This document shows, in pieces, positions 1-6,981 of a stretch of DNA of 28,972 nt. The stretch is from Deltaproteobacteria bacterium (lineage in GTDB: Bacteria > Bdellovibrionota_C > UBA2361 > SZUA-149 > JAITKM01). Made by a program: the position numbers and the translations under genes. Below the pieces are notes generated by a model, which was not told the origin of the DNA, ran no database searches, and saw only the letters and a program-made list of their open reading frames with translations. Numbering within the stretch: position 1 is the first letter of the stretch; every line of letters starts with the position of its first letter. The DNA is taken from assembly GCA_031278395.1 (NCBI GenBank), contig JAITKM010000027.1:1-28972 (forward strand), written 5' to 3'.

Positions 1-131
1 GATGCTACATTCTCCAAACATTCTCCAAAAAAAATTTAATGATAAGTTGAATATATCGTCTAATTTATCAATTAATTTCATACAGGGATAATCGTAATAA
101 GAGGACTGTTCTAGATTAACTAGATTAAAGA

Positions 132-1130
132 TTAAGAATCTTTTTTGCTTAACTTGGCGCCAATGATGTTGGTTTCAGTATTAGCAGTTTCATAGTGGCG
201 TTTCCAGTGAGTGGCTCTGGTAATAATCGTTGAGGCATAGTCGCTAACTGCTGACGGGGTTCGGTATTTACCTTGTAGGACTTTGTCAACATTACCTGGT
301 CCCCAGTTATAAGCGGCAAGCATATAAGTTCGATTGCCTTTATATTTTTTCTCTAACCATTTTAGATAATCAATTCCATAAGAAATGTTAGTGCGTGGAT
401 GATTGAGGTTAATATTGTTGGATTTAGCAATATCTTTGGCTGTCTCTGGCATTAGTTGCATGAGCCCCATAGCTCCGACATGCGACTTAGCATCAGCTTT
501 AAACATACTTTCTACTGAAATTACAGCTGCTACAAAAAGCGGATCTATCTTTTTTTCGTGGGATAGCTCGACAATATGTTTAGCGATTTCACCACTGTTT
601 TCAAGTTTTGGGCGTAGTGCCGCGATCATACCTGAGATAAATTTTATTTGTCCTTGCTGATCTTTAACAATTTCAGCTTGAGAAATAGTGTTTTGATTTT
701 TAGTGCCAATTAAGGTTTGATTTTTTAAAAGCGCTACTTGGATTTGTCTTCTTTGTTCCAAAACATCACTAGACAAAATAGAAGGCCTCTTTTTAAATAC
801 TGGTTCTGCTTCTTCTACCACTGGGGTGGATTGAATTGAAATATTTAAGTTAATTTTAGCCAATTGCTCTGGCGTTAACATCGGGGCATTTTGAGCTAAC
901 AAATCTATAGTGCTAAAACCTTTAGGTTGAGTTTTATTTTGTGAAGAGCTAGAGTGTGTAGCCATAGCAGCAGAAATCATAAATGCGGCAGCTGGCACAA
1001 TAAAAAGTACTTTGAAATTGTTTCCACTAAAGATATCAGTAACGTAAGAATTAAGAGTTGACTTCTTTTTTTTCTTATTCTTGTTCTCGTCAAAGTTATC
1101 AATGCGATTAGTATAGTAGTAACTACTCAT
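132..1130 (-). CDS. Membrane-anchored lytic transglycosylase (SLT domain)
   Basis: A 332-aa protein likely to cleave the glycan strands of peptidoglycan in the periplasm. Residues 1-40 are hydrophilic and lysine-rich and precede one hydrophobic segment (about 40-57), so the protein is probably a type II membrane protein or has an uncleaved signal anchor. A low-complexity linker follows (60-180). The C-terminal SLT (GH23-type) domain spans about 183-312. It has the ES motif with the presumed catalytic Glu207 (SVESMF), the GLMQLMP motif (222-228) and the AAYNWGPG motif (272-279). The gene reads leftward and stands alone, with no partner in the visible 131 bases downstream. The fold call is solid; the subfamily (MltC/Slt-like) is not resolved. 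Confidence 0.88.
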   Translation of the reverse strand: MSSYYYTNRIDNFDENKNKKKKKSTLNSYVTDIFSGNNFKVLFIVPAAAFMISAAMATHSSSSQNKTQPKGFSTIDLLAQNAPMLTPEQLAKINLNISIQSTPVVEEAEPVFKKRPSILSSDVLEQRRQIQVALLKNQTLIGTKNQNTISQAEIVKDQQGQIKFISGMIAALRPKLENSGEIAKHIVELSHEKKIDPLFVAAVISVESMFKADAKSHVGAMGLMQLMPETAKDIAKSNNINLNHPRTNISYGIDYLKWLEKKYKGNRTYMLAAYNWGPGNVDKVLQGKYRTPSAVSDYASTIITRATHWKRHYETANTETNIIGAKLSKKDS

Positions 1131-1313
1131 TCTTTGTTCCTAAAATTTTAAAAAACAACAACTATAAAACCCATCTAGTTTTTAGTAACGCTGCATAAGA
1201 TATTATCGGCACGTAACATATTTTACATGATTCGTATTTTGAAAGTCGGCAATTCTATATTAAAAAGACAATTTTTTATACTATGGTAATGTAATATTTT
1301 GATTTTTATATAA

Positions 1314-1395
1314 TTTTTCTGGTATGGGGTTACTTTCACAACTTTCACATTTAGATTTTTTAAATAACTAATAAATTTAGTCTGTTATTTAGATA
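1314..1395 (+). repeat. Degenerate half copy of the MITE-like palindromic element
   Basis: Positions 1314-1334 carry the full 21-base terminal sequence tttttctggtatggggttac(t) that begins the elements at 10323 and 10592. The next ~60 bases (tttagat..., taataaatttag, gttat) resemble the interior of those elements but have diverged. The opposite terminal repeat is absent, so this is a decayed or truncated copy. Confidence 0.7.
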
Positions 1396-1694
1396 GACTT
1401 TATAACCATTTGATTTTATTATAACTATCGGAGCCAACAGCACGAATCTGACGCACGACTCTTTAGTTAATATTATTAATTATGCAATTACCGGTATAGT
1501 CTGAATGATTAGCTTGTTGCTTGCGTTCGTTTTTAAATAATACTCCTCGATTATTGTTGTTATATTGTTGTATCATAAATATTTATCCTTAAATTTCCTC
1601 CTCAAAAACTAATAACTGCTTTAATTTTTGATTTCTTTGTTTATATAAGGAGGATTTTTTAATACTCTGTAAACTAGCCAAAAGTTTGCTAAGA

Positions 1695-1791
1695 AACCTC
1701 GCGCAAAAGAGGTTAAGGCTATAACCAAAGGGTGTATATATTAATGAAACATCGCGTTAATTTAGGTGGCTATAATTAGTTACCACCTAAA
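1695..1791 (+). other. Cluster of hairpins upstream of the DprA/PRTase pair
   Basis: Three inverted repeats lie within 100 bases. AACCTC (1695-1700) pairs with GAGGTT (1709-1714). GGTTA (1711-1715) pairs with TAACC (1722-1726); it shares bases with the first stem, so the two exclude each other. TTTAGGTGG (1761-1769) pairs perfectly over 9 bp with CCACCTAAA (1783-1791). No U tract follows on either strand, so these are not ordinary terminators. They could be part of a leader or a small RNA, or the ruin of an attachment site. Confidence 0.4.
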
Positions 1792-1902
1792 AAACTTAAT
1801 AAAATTGACTAAGAATGTTTTTGTTTGTGATTTTTTCTGGGATAATGTATCTCACTTAGGTTTTAAGGATATTAATTTTTACCAGAACGAAAAACAAAAA
1901 AA

Positions 1903-2622
1903 ATGGAGCCAATGTTATTTAATAGTAATAAATTAGGTTACCGTCCAATTATTAAAAGAAATCCTCCAGATTTATCAGAGTTCGATATAGCAGGTATAGG
2001 ATGTATCCCCTCTGAATTAGCGTATAAACTACTTAATGGTTATGCAAAAGAATATCCTTACTTATTTTATAAGGGGGATGTAGATTTACTTAGTAAGTCA
2101 ATTGTTTCTGTTGTGGGGACAAGAAATCCGTCCATGAAAGGAATCGAAAAAACTACTAGAGTAGCTGCAACTTTAGTTTCCGAGGGATATATTGTTATGT
2201 CAGGATTAGCTAAAGGGATAGACACTGTCGCCCATGAAACTACGCTAAGACAAAACGGTAAAACTATAGCAGTCCTAGGAACTCCACTAACTAAAATATA
2301 TCCGGCTAAAAATAAAAAGCTTGCAGATAATATATCTAAAACAGGATTATTATTATCTCCATCCTTACCTGACGAAACCTTTGGTAAGCACCTTTTTCCT
2401 CGAAGAAACAAATTAATGGCAAGACTTTCAATAGCTACTATAATTATAGAAGCAGGTGAGACATCAGGAGTAATACATCAAGCTGCTGAGTGCCAAAGGC
2501 AAGGAAAAATAATTATTTTTTTAAAATCGTTAGTAGATAAAGTTACATGGGCTAATAGTTTTATTAAAAATGGAGCGCACGTAATAGATACACCAAAAGA
2601 CCTAAAAGAGTTATTAAAATGA
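1903..2622 (+). CDS. DprA/Smf-like protein, probable antitoxin of a ShosTA-like system
   Basis: A 239-aa protein with the Rossmann-like DprA/Smf fold. It shows VGTRNPS (71-77), the glycine-rich SGLAKGIDTVAH (100-111), FPRRNKLMARLS (165-176) and an IIEAGETSG segment (182-189), all hallmarks of the DprA core that binds single-stranded DNA. It lacks the C-terminal winged helix of full-length DprA and has its own ~60-residue N-terminus. Its stop overlaps the start of a phosphoribosyltransferase gene by 4 bases (ATGA), which implies translational coupling. A DprA homologue paired with a PRTase is the architecture I recall for ShosA/ShosT, so I infer an antitoxin/immunity role rather than competence. 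The start could also be the ATG at 1912, which has GGAG 3 bases upstream. Confidence 0.8.
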   Translation: MEPMLFNSNKLGYRPIIKRNPPDLSEFDIAGIGCIPSELAYKLLNGYAKEYPYLFYKGDVDLLSKSIVSVVGTRNPSMKGIEKTTRVAATLVSEGYIVMSGLAKGIDTVAHETTLRQNGKTIAVLGTPLTKIYPAKNKKLADNISKTGLLLSPSLPDETFGKHLFPRRNKLMARLSIATIIIEAGETSGVIHQAAECQRQGKIIIFLKSLVDKVTWANSFIKNGAHVIDTPKDLKELLK

Positions 2623-3281
2623 ATTTTGACATAAAACTAGAGGGGTATAAATTAAGTTTTAAGTCTTCTTACGACAAAAAAAGAAAAACAGGTTATCTGT
2701 GTGAATATTTTCCATATGGTAGTTTAAGGGCAAAAACATGGAGACATAATACATGGTCTCCTGAGATCTTGAATTATAAAGAAGGTGAAGATAACGATAT
2801 TAAATTTTTTGTAGAACCTTTTTCTATATTAATAAAGGAAGTGTTAAACCTAACGCCCTTTACTAATAATGAGCCTATTTTTCTAGTTCCTATTCCAACA
2901 TCTATTGTATGGAACAAACCAGAGTATAATAATAACCCAAGAAAAAAAGGCGATCCTCGTAACCGAGATAATCGTAATATAATATTTTGTCAGATGCTTA
3001 AAAACGCTCTTTCAAAAAAGTTTCCGTCTCTAACAGATATAGAGCTAATAAGAAGAGTTACAAGAGTTAAAACAAAAGATAAAAGTATAACAGCGCAGCA
3101 GCATAAGGCTTCTATGAAAATAAATAACTCTATATGTATAAATAATAAAGCGATTATTATCTTAATTGACGACATTATTACCCATGGTAATACGATTAAT
3201 GGCGCTAAACTCTTAATTCAAGAACAACTTCCAGCCACTGAAATAATCTGTCTTGCTATAAGTAGGACAACCCTTTCCTAA
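2619..3281 (+). CDS. Phosphoribosyltransferase-domain protein, probable toxin of a ShosTA-like system
   Basis: A 220-aa protein with a type I PRTase/ComF-like domain in its C-terminal half. The PRPP-binding loop is intact: hydrophobic strand, then IDDIITHGNT (183-192) with Asp184/Asp185 and the T-x-G-x-T turn. A PIPTS segment (91-95) and the RVTRVKTKDKSITAQQHK segment (146-163) match the ComF-like layout before the loop. The zinc-finger N-terminus of true ComF is absent. The gene overlaps the DprA-like gene by 4 bases and ends 47 bases before the prophage remnant. In ShosTA systems the PRTase protein is the toxin, so a toxin that perturbs nucleotide/PRPP metabolism is the inferred role. A degenerate natural-competence pair (dprA-comF) is the alternative. 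Confidence 0.75.
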   Translation: MNFDIKLEGYKLSFKSSYDKKRKTGYLCEYFPYGSLRAKTWRHNTWSPEILNYKEGEDNDIKFFVEPFSILIKEVLNLTPFTNNEPIFLVPIPTSIVWNKPEYNNNPRKKGDPRNRDNRNIIFCQMLKNALSKKFPSLTDIELIRRVTRVKTKDKSITAQQHKASMKINNSICINNKAIIILIDDIITHGNTINGAKLLIQEQLPATEIICLAISRTTLS

Positions 3282-3328
3282 AAAAATTCAGCAGGGTTAG
3301 TTAAAAAATGTTGTAAAATATAATCACT

Positions 3329-4066
3329 ATGAAAACAAGGAAAGAAAAACTACCAATTCAGACTAGAAATTTAAATGTGATACCTGAAAGTATTAATGAG
3401 GTAGATCGCACTGTTGATGTTATTTTCACAACAGGTGCGACGATTAAACGATACTCGTGGAGTGGTGAGAGCTATAATGAAAAATTAGAGGTTTCTAATA
3501 AAGCGATTAACTTTGAAAGATTAAATGCTGGTGCTGCTATTTTAGATAGCCACCAGTCAAGCGGAGTTGATGCTTTACTGGGAGCAATAGTTCAAGATTC
3601 CGGCAGAATAGAAAATGGAAAAGGAATTATTACAGCAAGATTTTTAAAAGATGATGAAGTTGCTGATAAGGTGTGGAATAAAATTCGGCAAGGATTTTTG
3701 AGGTTCTTTTCAGTCGGATATTCAGTAGAAAAATATATTGAAACTTTAGTAGATGGTGTTCGCACGTTAACAGCAGTTAGTTGGACGCCGCTCGAAATTT
3801 CAATTGTTACAGTGCCAGCTGATGCGGGTGCTGTGATTAGGGCTAATTCAGATTATTCTGAATGTGAAATAACTTATTACGATTACAGCGGGCTAAATAA
3901 TGGCAAAGTGATTTTACTTCGTGAACAGTTAGCTGCTGACGTGGCTTACTTTTTTCATTTCTCTGCTACGGAAGTTATGGATATGTCTTTAGACGACTTG
4001 GTTTGGTGGGTAAAGCAAGGTAATAGGATAGTAGAGGAACAAAAAAAACAATTAAAGAAATATTAA
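3329..4066 (+). CDS. Prophage remnant: prohead protease fused to a gpE/gp41-like tail segment
   Basis: A 245-aa frame joining parts of two phage genes. Residues 1-172 look like an HK97-type prohead maturation protease: ILDSHQ with candidate catalytic His75, FFSVGYS with candidate Ser128, and the family block WTPLEISIV..PADAG (152-167). From about 198 the protein switches to a segment like the P2 gpE / Mu gp41 tail chaperone family (AADVAYFFHFSATEVMDMSLDDLVWW). These genes are separated by the capsid and tail sheath/tube genes in intact Mu-like phages, so an internal deletion probably created the fusion in frame. The protease part seems catalytically complete, but no capsid genes remain. The product is probably vestigial. 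Confidence 0.75.
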   Translation: MKTRKEKLPIQTRNLNVIPESINEVDRTVDVIFTTGATIKRYSWSGESYNEKLEVSNKAINFERLNAGAAILDSHQSSGVDALLGAIVQDSGRIENGKGIITARFLKDDEVADKVWNKIRQGFLRFFSVGYSVEKYIETLVDGVRTLTAVSWTPLEISIVTVPADAGAVIRANSDYSECEITYYDYSGLNNGKVILLREQLAADVAYFFHFSATEVMDMSLDDLVWWVKQGNRIVEEQKKQLKKY

Positions 4067-4236
4067 TTGCTATACCACAGTAAAAGGAGAGGACCAGTCC
4101 ACCATATATTCCAGATAAACCATAATGGAAATATAATATAATAAACTATCCAAATAGCTACAGCAACTGACACTAGTTTACAAATCAAATCAGAAATTGT
4201 GAAATCTGTTTGTTTTTTAGAGTTTTGTTGTTCCAT
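4063..4236 (-). CDS. Small tryptophan-rich membrane protein, unrecognised
   Basis: A 57-codon frame on the strand opposite the prophage genes. It starts at ATG 4236 and its stop overlaps the end of the protease/gpE fusion by 4 bases. The first 14 residues are hydrophilic (MEQQNSKKQTDF), followed by about 40 very hydrophobic residues with five tryptophans, enough for one or two membrane helices. No clear Shine-Dalgarno is visible upstream. I recognise no family. A phage-lysis or moron-type membrane peptide would fit the setting, but it may be a chance frame in AT-rich DNA. Confidence 0.35.
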   Translation of the reverse strand: MEQQNSKKQTDFTISDLICKLVSVAVAIWIVYYIIFPLWFIWNIWWTGPLLLLWYSN

Positions 4237-4303
4237 AGAAATGTTTTAAGTTTTTTAGATAATATCGGCTTAATATATAAAATTTGATTTTAATACAATA
4301 AAA

Positions 4304-5074
4304 ATGGCAAACACTTTTAATTTACAGACTATTTTGTCATGTCAAGATAACTTAAGCGGAACCTTTAATAAGGTAACAAAGACCATTGCTCCATTATCAA
4401 AACAATTTTCACAAATACATAAAAATATTCTTTTAGTTAATAGTGGTATTAGAAGTATATTTCCGCCGCTGACTGGATTACTCGGCGGTGCAGTTATTTA
4501 TACAGGTATAAGAAATTTCAAAAATCTTACTCTTCAAACAGCAGAGCTCGGCGCTGGTATCAATAAAACAGCAAGGCAAGTTAATTTTGGTGTTGAAAAT
4601 TTTCAACTCTGGCAGTATGCCGCTCAAAAAAACGGTGCATCGCCGAAGGTTTTACTGGTGCATTACAACACTTAAATAAAGGTATGGCGCAGCTATCAGC
4701 TGGCACTGGAAACATGTTGTCTAACATTAAAAAAGTTTCTCCTAATTTAGTCCGACAATTAAAAGCTGCAAAAGGTAACGAAGAGGCTTTTGACTTAATG
4801 ATTAAGGCAATTCGTGGCGTTCAAGACCCTGCTAAAATTATCCGGCGGGTTATTAAAACATGGTTATATTCTTAGTAGCAGCATATTAAGTGTTATAATT
4901 AAAACTACAGCATACCTTTTAAGTTTTGCAAAAGGTATCTGGGCACAATCTGCTATACTTACAGGAAAGTTGTTTAGCGGGCTTGTTATGGCTACAAAAG
5001 CTGCATGGGGATTTGCCGCGTCATTGCTAGTTAATCCTCTATTTTTGATAGTTGCGGGCATTGTGGTAATATCT
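4304..5074 (+). pseudogene. Broken phage tail tape-measure protein
   Basis: Three successive frames read as one tape-measure protein. The first (4304-4675) begins MANTFNLQTILSCQDNLSG, typical of the Mu gp42-like N-terminus (sequestering a 'diversity of substrates' helix plus NKTARQ-NFGVENFQLWQYAA). It breaks near 4652, where adding one base restores the downstream frame as ..EGFTGALQHLNKGMAQLS. The second frame runs to 4875 (KVSPNLVRQLKAAKGNEEAFDLMIKAI). The third (about 4830-5074) carries the hydrophobic tail end (GFAASLLVNPLFLIVAGIVV), which resembles the membrane segments late in tape-measure proteins. The remnant totals about 250 codons, while intact proteins are usually several hundred residues longer, so internal sequence has been lost as well as frame. 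Confidence 0.75.
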
Positions 5075-5160
5075 AATATCACAGGCAGTGGCGAAATAAC
5101 CGACGCTAAAGGCTCCATGAGTGGGAGATTTAACTTTAATTATACCACAGGACGGGCTTG
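5075..5160 (+). pseudogene. Fragment of a Mu gp45-like baseplate protein
   Basis: Directly after the tape-measure membrane segment, and in the same frame, the residues TGSGEITDAKGSMSG appear. This 'GEITDxxGSMS' block is what I recall from the C-terminal end of Mu gp45/gpV-type baseplate spike proteins, usually just before a THxH motif. Only about 20 codons remain before the frame runs out at 5160. It is fused to the tape-measure remnant, which implies a deletion of the intervening gp43-gp44 genes. The assignment rests on a short motif. Confidence 0.45.
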
Positions 5161-5312
5161 AGTTTAATCTTGCAATGCAGGGGGTTGACTTGCAAACAGG
5201 CGACGATTTAAGGACGGTTGAGAGGTTATATTTAAATCGCTGGGGTTATGTCTAGGGGATAACGCGCAAAATGGCGTCGTTTACATTTGGCAAGATTATA
5301 ATTACTGGTAAT
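5151..5312 (+). pseudogene. Fragment of a Mu gp46-like phage protein with an internal amber codon
   Basis: An open segment without its own start reads DGLEFNLAMQGVDLQTGDDL, then RTVERLYLNRWGYV, a TAG at 5253-5255, and then 18 more codons (GDNAQNGVVYIWQDYNYW) to TAA at 5310. The 'LEFNLAMQGVDLQTGDDLRT' stretch resembles the start of Mu gp46-like proteins, which precede gp47 in Mu-type tail modules, as here. The weak similarity makes this provisional. The position fits the Mu order. Confidence 0.35.
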
Positions 5313-5409
5313 GCTGGTTTCTTTGCTACCAGTGGGAACTGTTTTTCAAGCTACTAACGGGATAAAATATATCGCAACGGAATCTGTTATTCTGACCATA
5401 TCAGAATAA
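5311..5409 (+). pseudogene. Fragment of a Mu gp47 / baseplate J-like protein
   Basis: A 32-codon frame containing LPVGTVFQATNGIKYIATES, which matches the 'PAGTxFQxxDGxxYxT' block near the N-terminal third of baseplate J/gp47 proteins. The rest of the protein (normally several hundred residues) is absent. The stop lies inside the perfect inverted repeat at 5383-5413, so the remnant ends exactly at that structure. It is the last recognisable phage piece before atpE on the opposite strand. Confidence 0.5.
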
Positions 5410-5413
5410 CAGA
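5383..5413. terminator. 13-bp perfect hairpin between prophage remnant and atpE
   Basis: TCTGTTATTCTGA (5383-5395) pairs perfectly with TCAGAATAACAGA (5401-5413) around a 5-base loop. It sits between converging units: the prophage remnant on + and atpE ending at 5452 on -. A second, weaker inverted repeat (ACTAATC at 5414-5420, GATTAGT at about 5444-5450) lies between it and atpE. No strong U tract follows on either strand, so termination is inferred from position. It could instead mark the deletion or prophage boundary. Confidence 0.5.
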
Positions 5414-5451
5414 ACTAATCTGCCTGCCAAATTCCAAATTGAAGATTAGTT

Positions 5452-5778
5452 TTAAAAGAACATTGCTAATTTCAATGAAACGACCAACGCAAAGATTACT
5501 AAAGACTCAATCAGTGCTAAAATCAGAATCATAGGAGTAAACAAAGATTTCAAGGACTCAGGATTTCTGCCAATACTTTCTAAAGCCGCTGCTCCAGCTC
5601 GACCTTGACCCAAAGCTCCAAGCCCAGCAGCTACACCAATACCAATTGCAGCGGCTAAAGCTCTAATATCTGTTAAATACTCACCTAAAGCTGGATCTGA
5701 TTGTGCGAACGCAAAACTAACACCACTCAGCAACAATAAATTAAACAATGCAAAACCAAATACTAACATTCTTTTCAT
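5452..5778 (-). CDS. atpE: ATP synthase F0 subunit c
   Basis: Forms the c-ring that carries ions across the inner membrane and drives the F1 motor. The protein has 108 aa, longer than the usual ~75-85, because residues 1-25 look like a cleavable signal peptide (hydrophobic core, then SFAFA-QS). Helix 1 (about 39-66) is glycine/alanine-rich and contains GALGQGRA. The polar loop has the conserved R-N-P (71-73). Helix 2 (about 81-106) carries the ion-binding Glu91 in ALIESLVIF. Gln58 and Ser92 next to Glu91 are also present; they resemble part of the Na+-site signature, but the Thr and Tyr positions are Leu and Phe. It lies 37 bases downstream of atpB on the same strand. Confidence 0.95.
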   Translation of the reverse strand: MKRMLVFGFALFNLLLLSGVSFAFAQSDPALGEYLTDIRALAAAIGIGVAAGLGALGQGRAGAAALESIGRNPESLKSLFTPMILILALIESLVIFALVVSLKLAMFF

Positions 5779-5815
5779 GGAATTATATCTCCTTTAATAA
5801 AGGTATTTAATAAAA

Positions 5816-6571
5816 CTACATCTGCTCATGCTCTTTGTGACTGTCATGCCCTTCAACTACTAATTTTATATAGACCATAGAAAGCAGAGAAAAAACAAAA
5901 GCCTGTATAATACAAACAAAAGTCCCTAGCGCATAAAAGGCAATCGGAATTAAAAATTTTCCAGCCAAATCATTGGCAATATTTAAAGTTAAATGATCAC
6001 CCGTCATATTACCATAAAGACGAATGCTTAAAGTCAACGGTCGCACAAGGTTACTAACTATTTCAATCATTGCAACCATTAAACCAATTAAAAGCAAAGC
6101 TGGCTTCATTAATTCTGGTCCACCAAAAAAGTGTTTCAGATATCCCCAAAAACCGTTCTTAGCAAAACCAACCACATTATAAAAAATAAATGAAATAATT
6201 GCGATGCCAAAATTAAACACCACATTATCAGGCCACACTCCACCAGTTGCAGCTATAAATCCAGGCACTAAACTTAGTAGATTTAAACATAAAATATAAA
6301 CAAAAATTGTGGCAATAAAGGGCAAATATTTTCGATTTTCTCTGCCCATAACATCATCGCTTAAGGATAATAAAAAACTACAAAGCGCATCAGCTACGTA
6401 GGGTAAAGAAAATTTATCATCTGGCACAACATAATTATTCGGATTTCTGCGGATTAGATAAGCAACAGAACTAAAAACGACAGCCAGCAACACAGCCACA
6501 AAAATCGCTGTCAGCAAAGTCTGGTTCCCTTGAGGAAAAAACTGTTCGATAAAGGTGTAACCGTGAGACAT
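5816..6571 (-). CDS. atpB: ATP synthase F0 subunit a
   Basis: The stator subunit that forms the two half-channels beside the c-ring in the inner membrane. From the chosen start (MSHGYTFIEQFFP) it has 251 aa. It contains several hydrophobic helices, and the essential arginine lies in LTLSIRLYGNMTGDHLTL, the family's most conserved block. A GTG at 6613 in frame would add 14 residues, but the ATG at 6571 aligns better with the family. Neither start has a clear Shine-Dalgarno sequence. It is followed by atpE. The b, delta and F1 genes are not in the window, so the ATP synthase genes are split, as in several deltaproteobacterial and other lineages. Confidence 0.95.
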   Translation of the reverse strand: MSHGYTFIEQFFPQGNQTLLTAIFVAVLLAVVFSSVAYLIRRNPNNYVVPDDKFSLPYVADALCSFLLSLSDDVMGRENRKYLPFIATIFVYILCLNLLSLVPGFIAATGGVWPDNVVFNFGIAIISFIFYNVVGFAKNGFWGYLKHFFGGPELMKPALLLIGLMVAMIEIVSNLVRPLTLSIRLYGNMTGDHLTLNIANDLAGKFLIPIAFYALGTFVCIIQAFVFSLLSMVYIKLVVEGHDSHKEHEQM

Positions 6572-6981
6572 AAAATAAAAAATAATGGAGTTTTTAATTA
6601 AAATTACTCGCACTAGGTGATAAGACAGGCGACAATAAATATTAAAACAAACTTTCCTGCAAGTTATTTTTATTCAACAGATATTTTTTTGATAAAAAAT
6701 GTATTTAACTAAAAATGCTTAAAATTTAAGCACAGTTACTTGAATTTGTTAAATAACAACTTTAAGTTACCTCAAATAATTTTTAAGGTTTGAATTTTTT
6801 TTTCATTTAGTCTAACAGCTTTCAACCTTTTGCATGAAGTAATTTGAGTTTGGACAAAAATTCACTTCTAAGCAGTGATTGGTATTGATCTTGATGTAAA
6901 GAATTGTGTATTCATGCACCGAAATTTTGCAAAGTATATTCACTGCATGAGTTATGAATTTTAAATACTGGGGGTTGGATA
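6572..6981. other. Gene-free stretch between atpB and dnaA, with a short palindrome
   Basis: About 410 AT-rich bases between two divergent genes. At 6716-6732 there is a perfect palindrome, TGCTTAAA-A-TTTAAGCA, which could be an operator. I looked for DnaA boxes (TTATNCACA) and found none that fits. The closest is ttattcaaca near 6670, with an inserted base. So I do not call a replication origin despite the adjacent dnaA. Promoters for both flanking genes should lie here but are not evident. Confidence 0.5.

Larger units (their letters stand above)
1131..1902. other. Gene-free stretch between the transglycosylase and the DprA/PRTase pair
   Basis: About 770 bases of very AT-rich DNA without a convincing gene. 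It contains a half copy of the dispersed palindromic element (from 1314) and a set of hairpins at 1695-1791. A purine-rich stretch near 1650 (taaggaggattt) resembles a Shine-Dalgarno sequence but leads to no open frame. A start codon at 1744 opens only an 11-codon frame that runs into the 1761-1791 hairpin. The two flanking genes are divergent, so promoters for both should lie here, but I see no convincing -35/-10 pair. Confidence 0.6.

Noticed and set aside
1650-1791. Retron or other reverse-transcriptase-linked RNA upstream of the DprA/PRTase pair
   Set aside because: No reverse transcriptase is present in the window, and the hairpins do not resemble a known msr-msd layout.
6572-6981. Replication origin upstream of dnaA
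   Set aside because: No acceptable DnaA boxes and no iterated AT-rich 13-mers were found.
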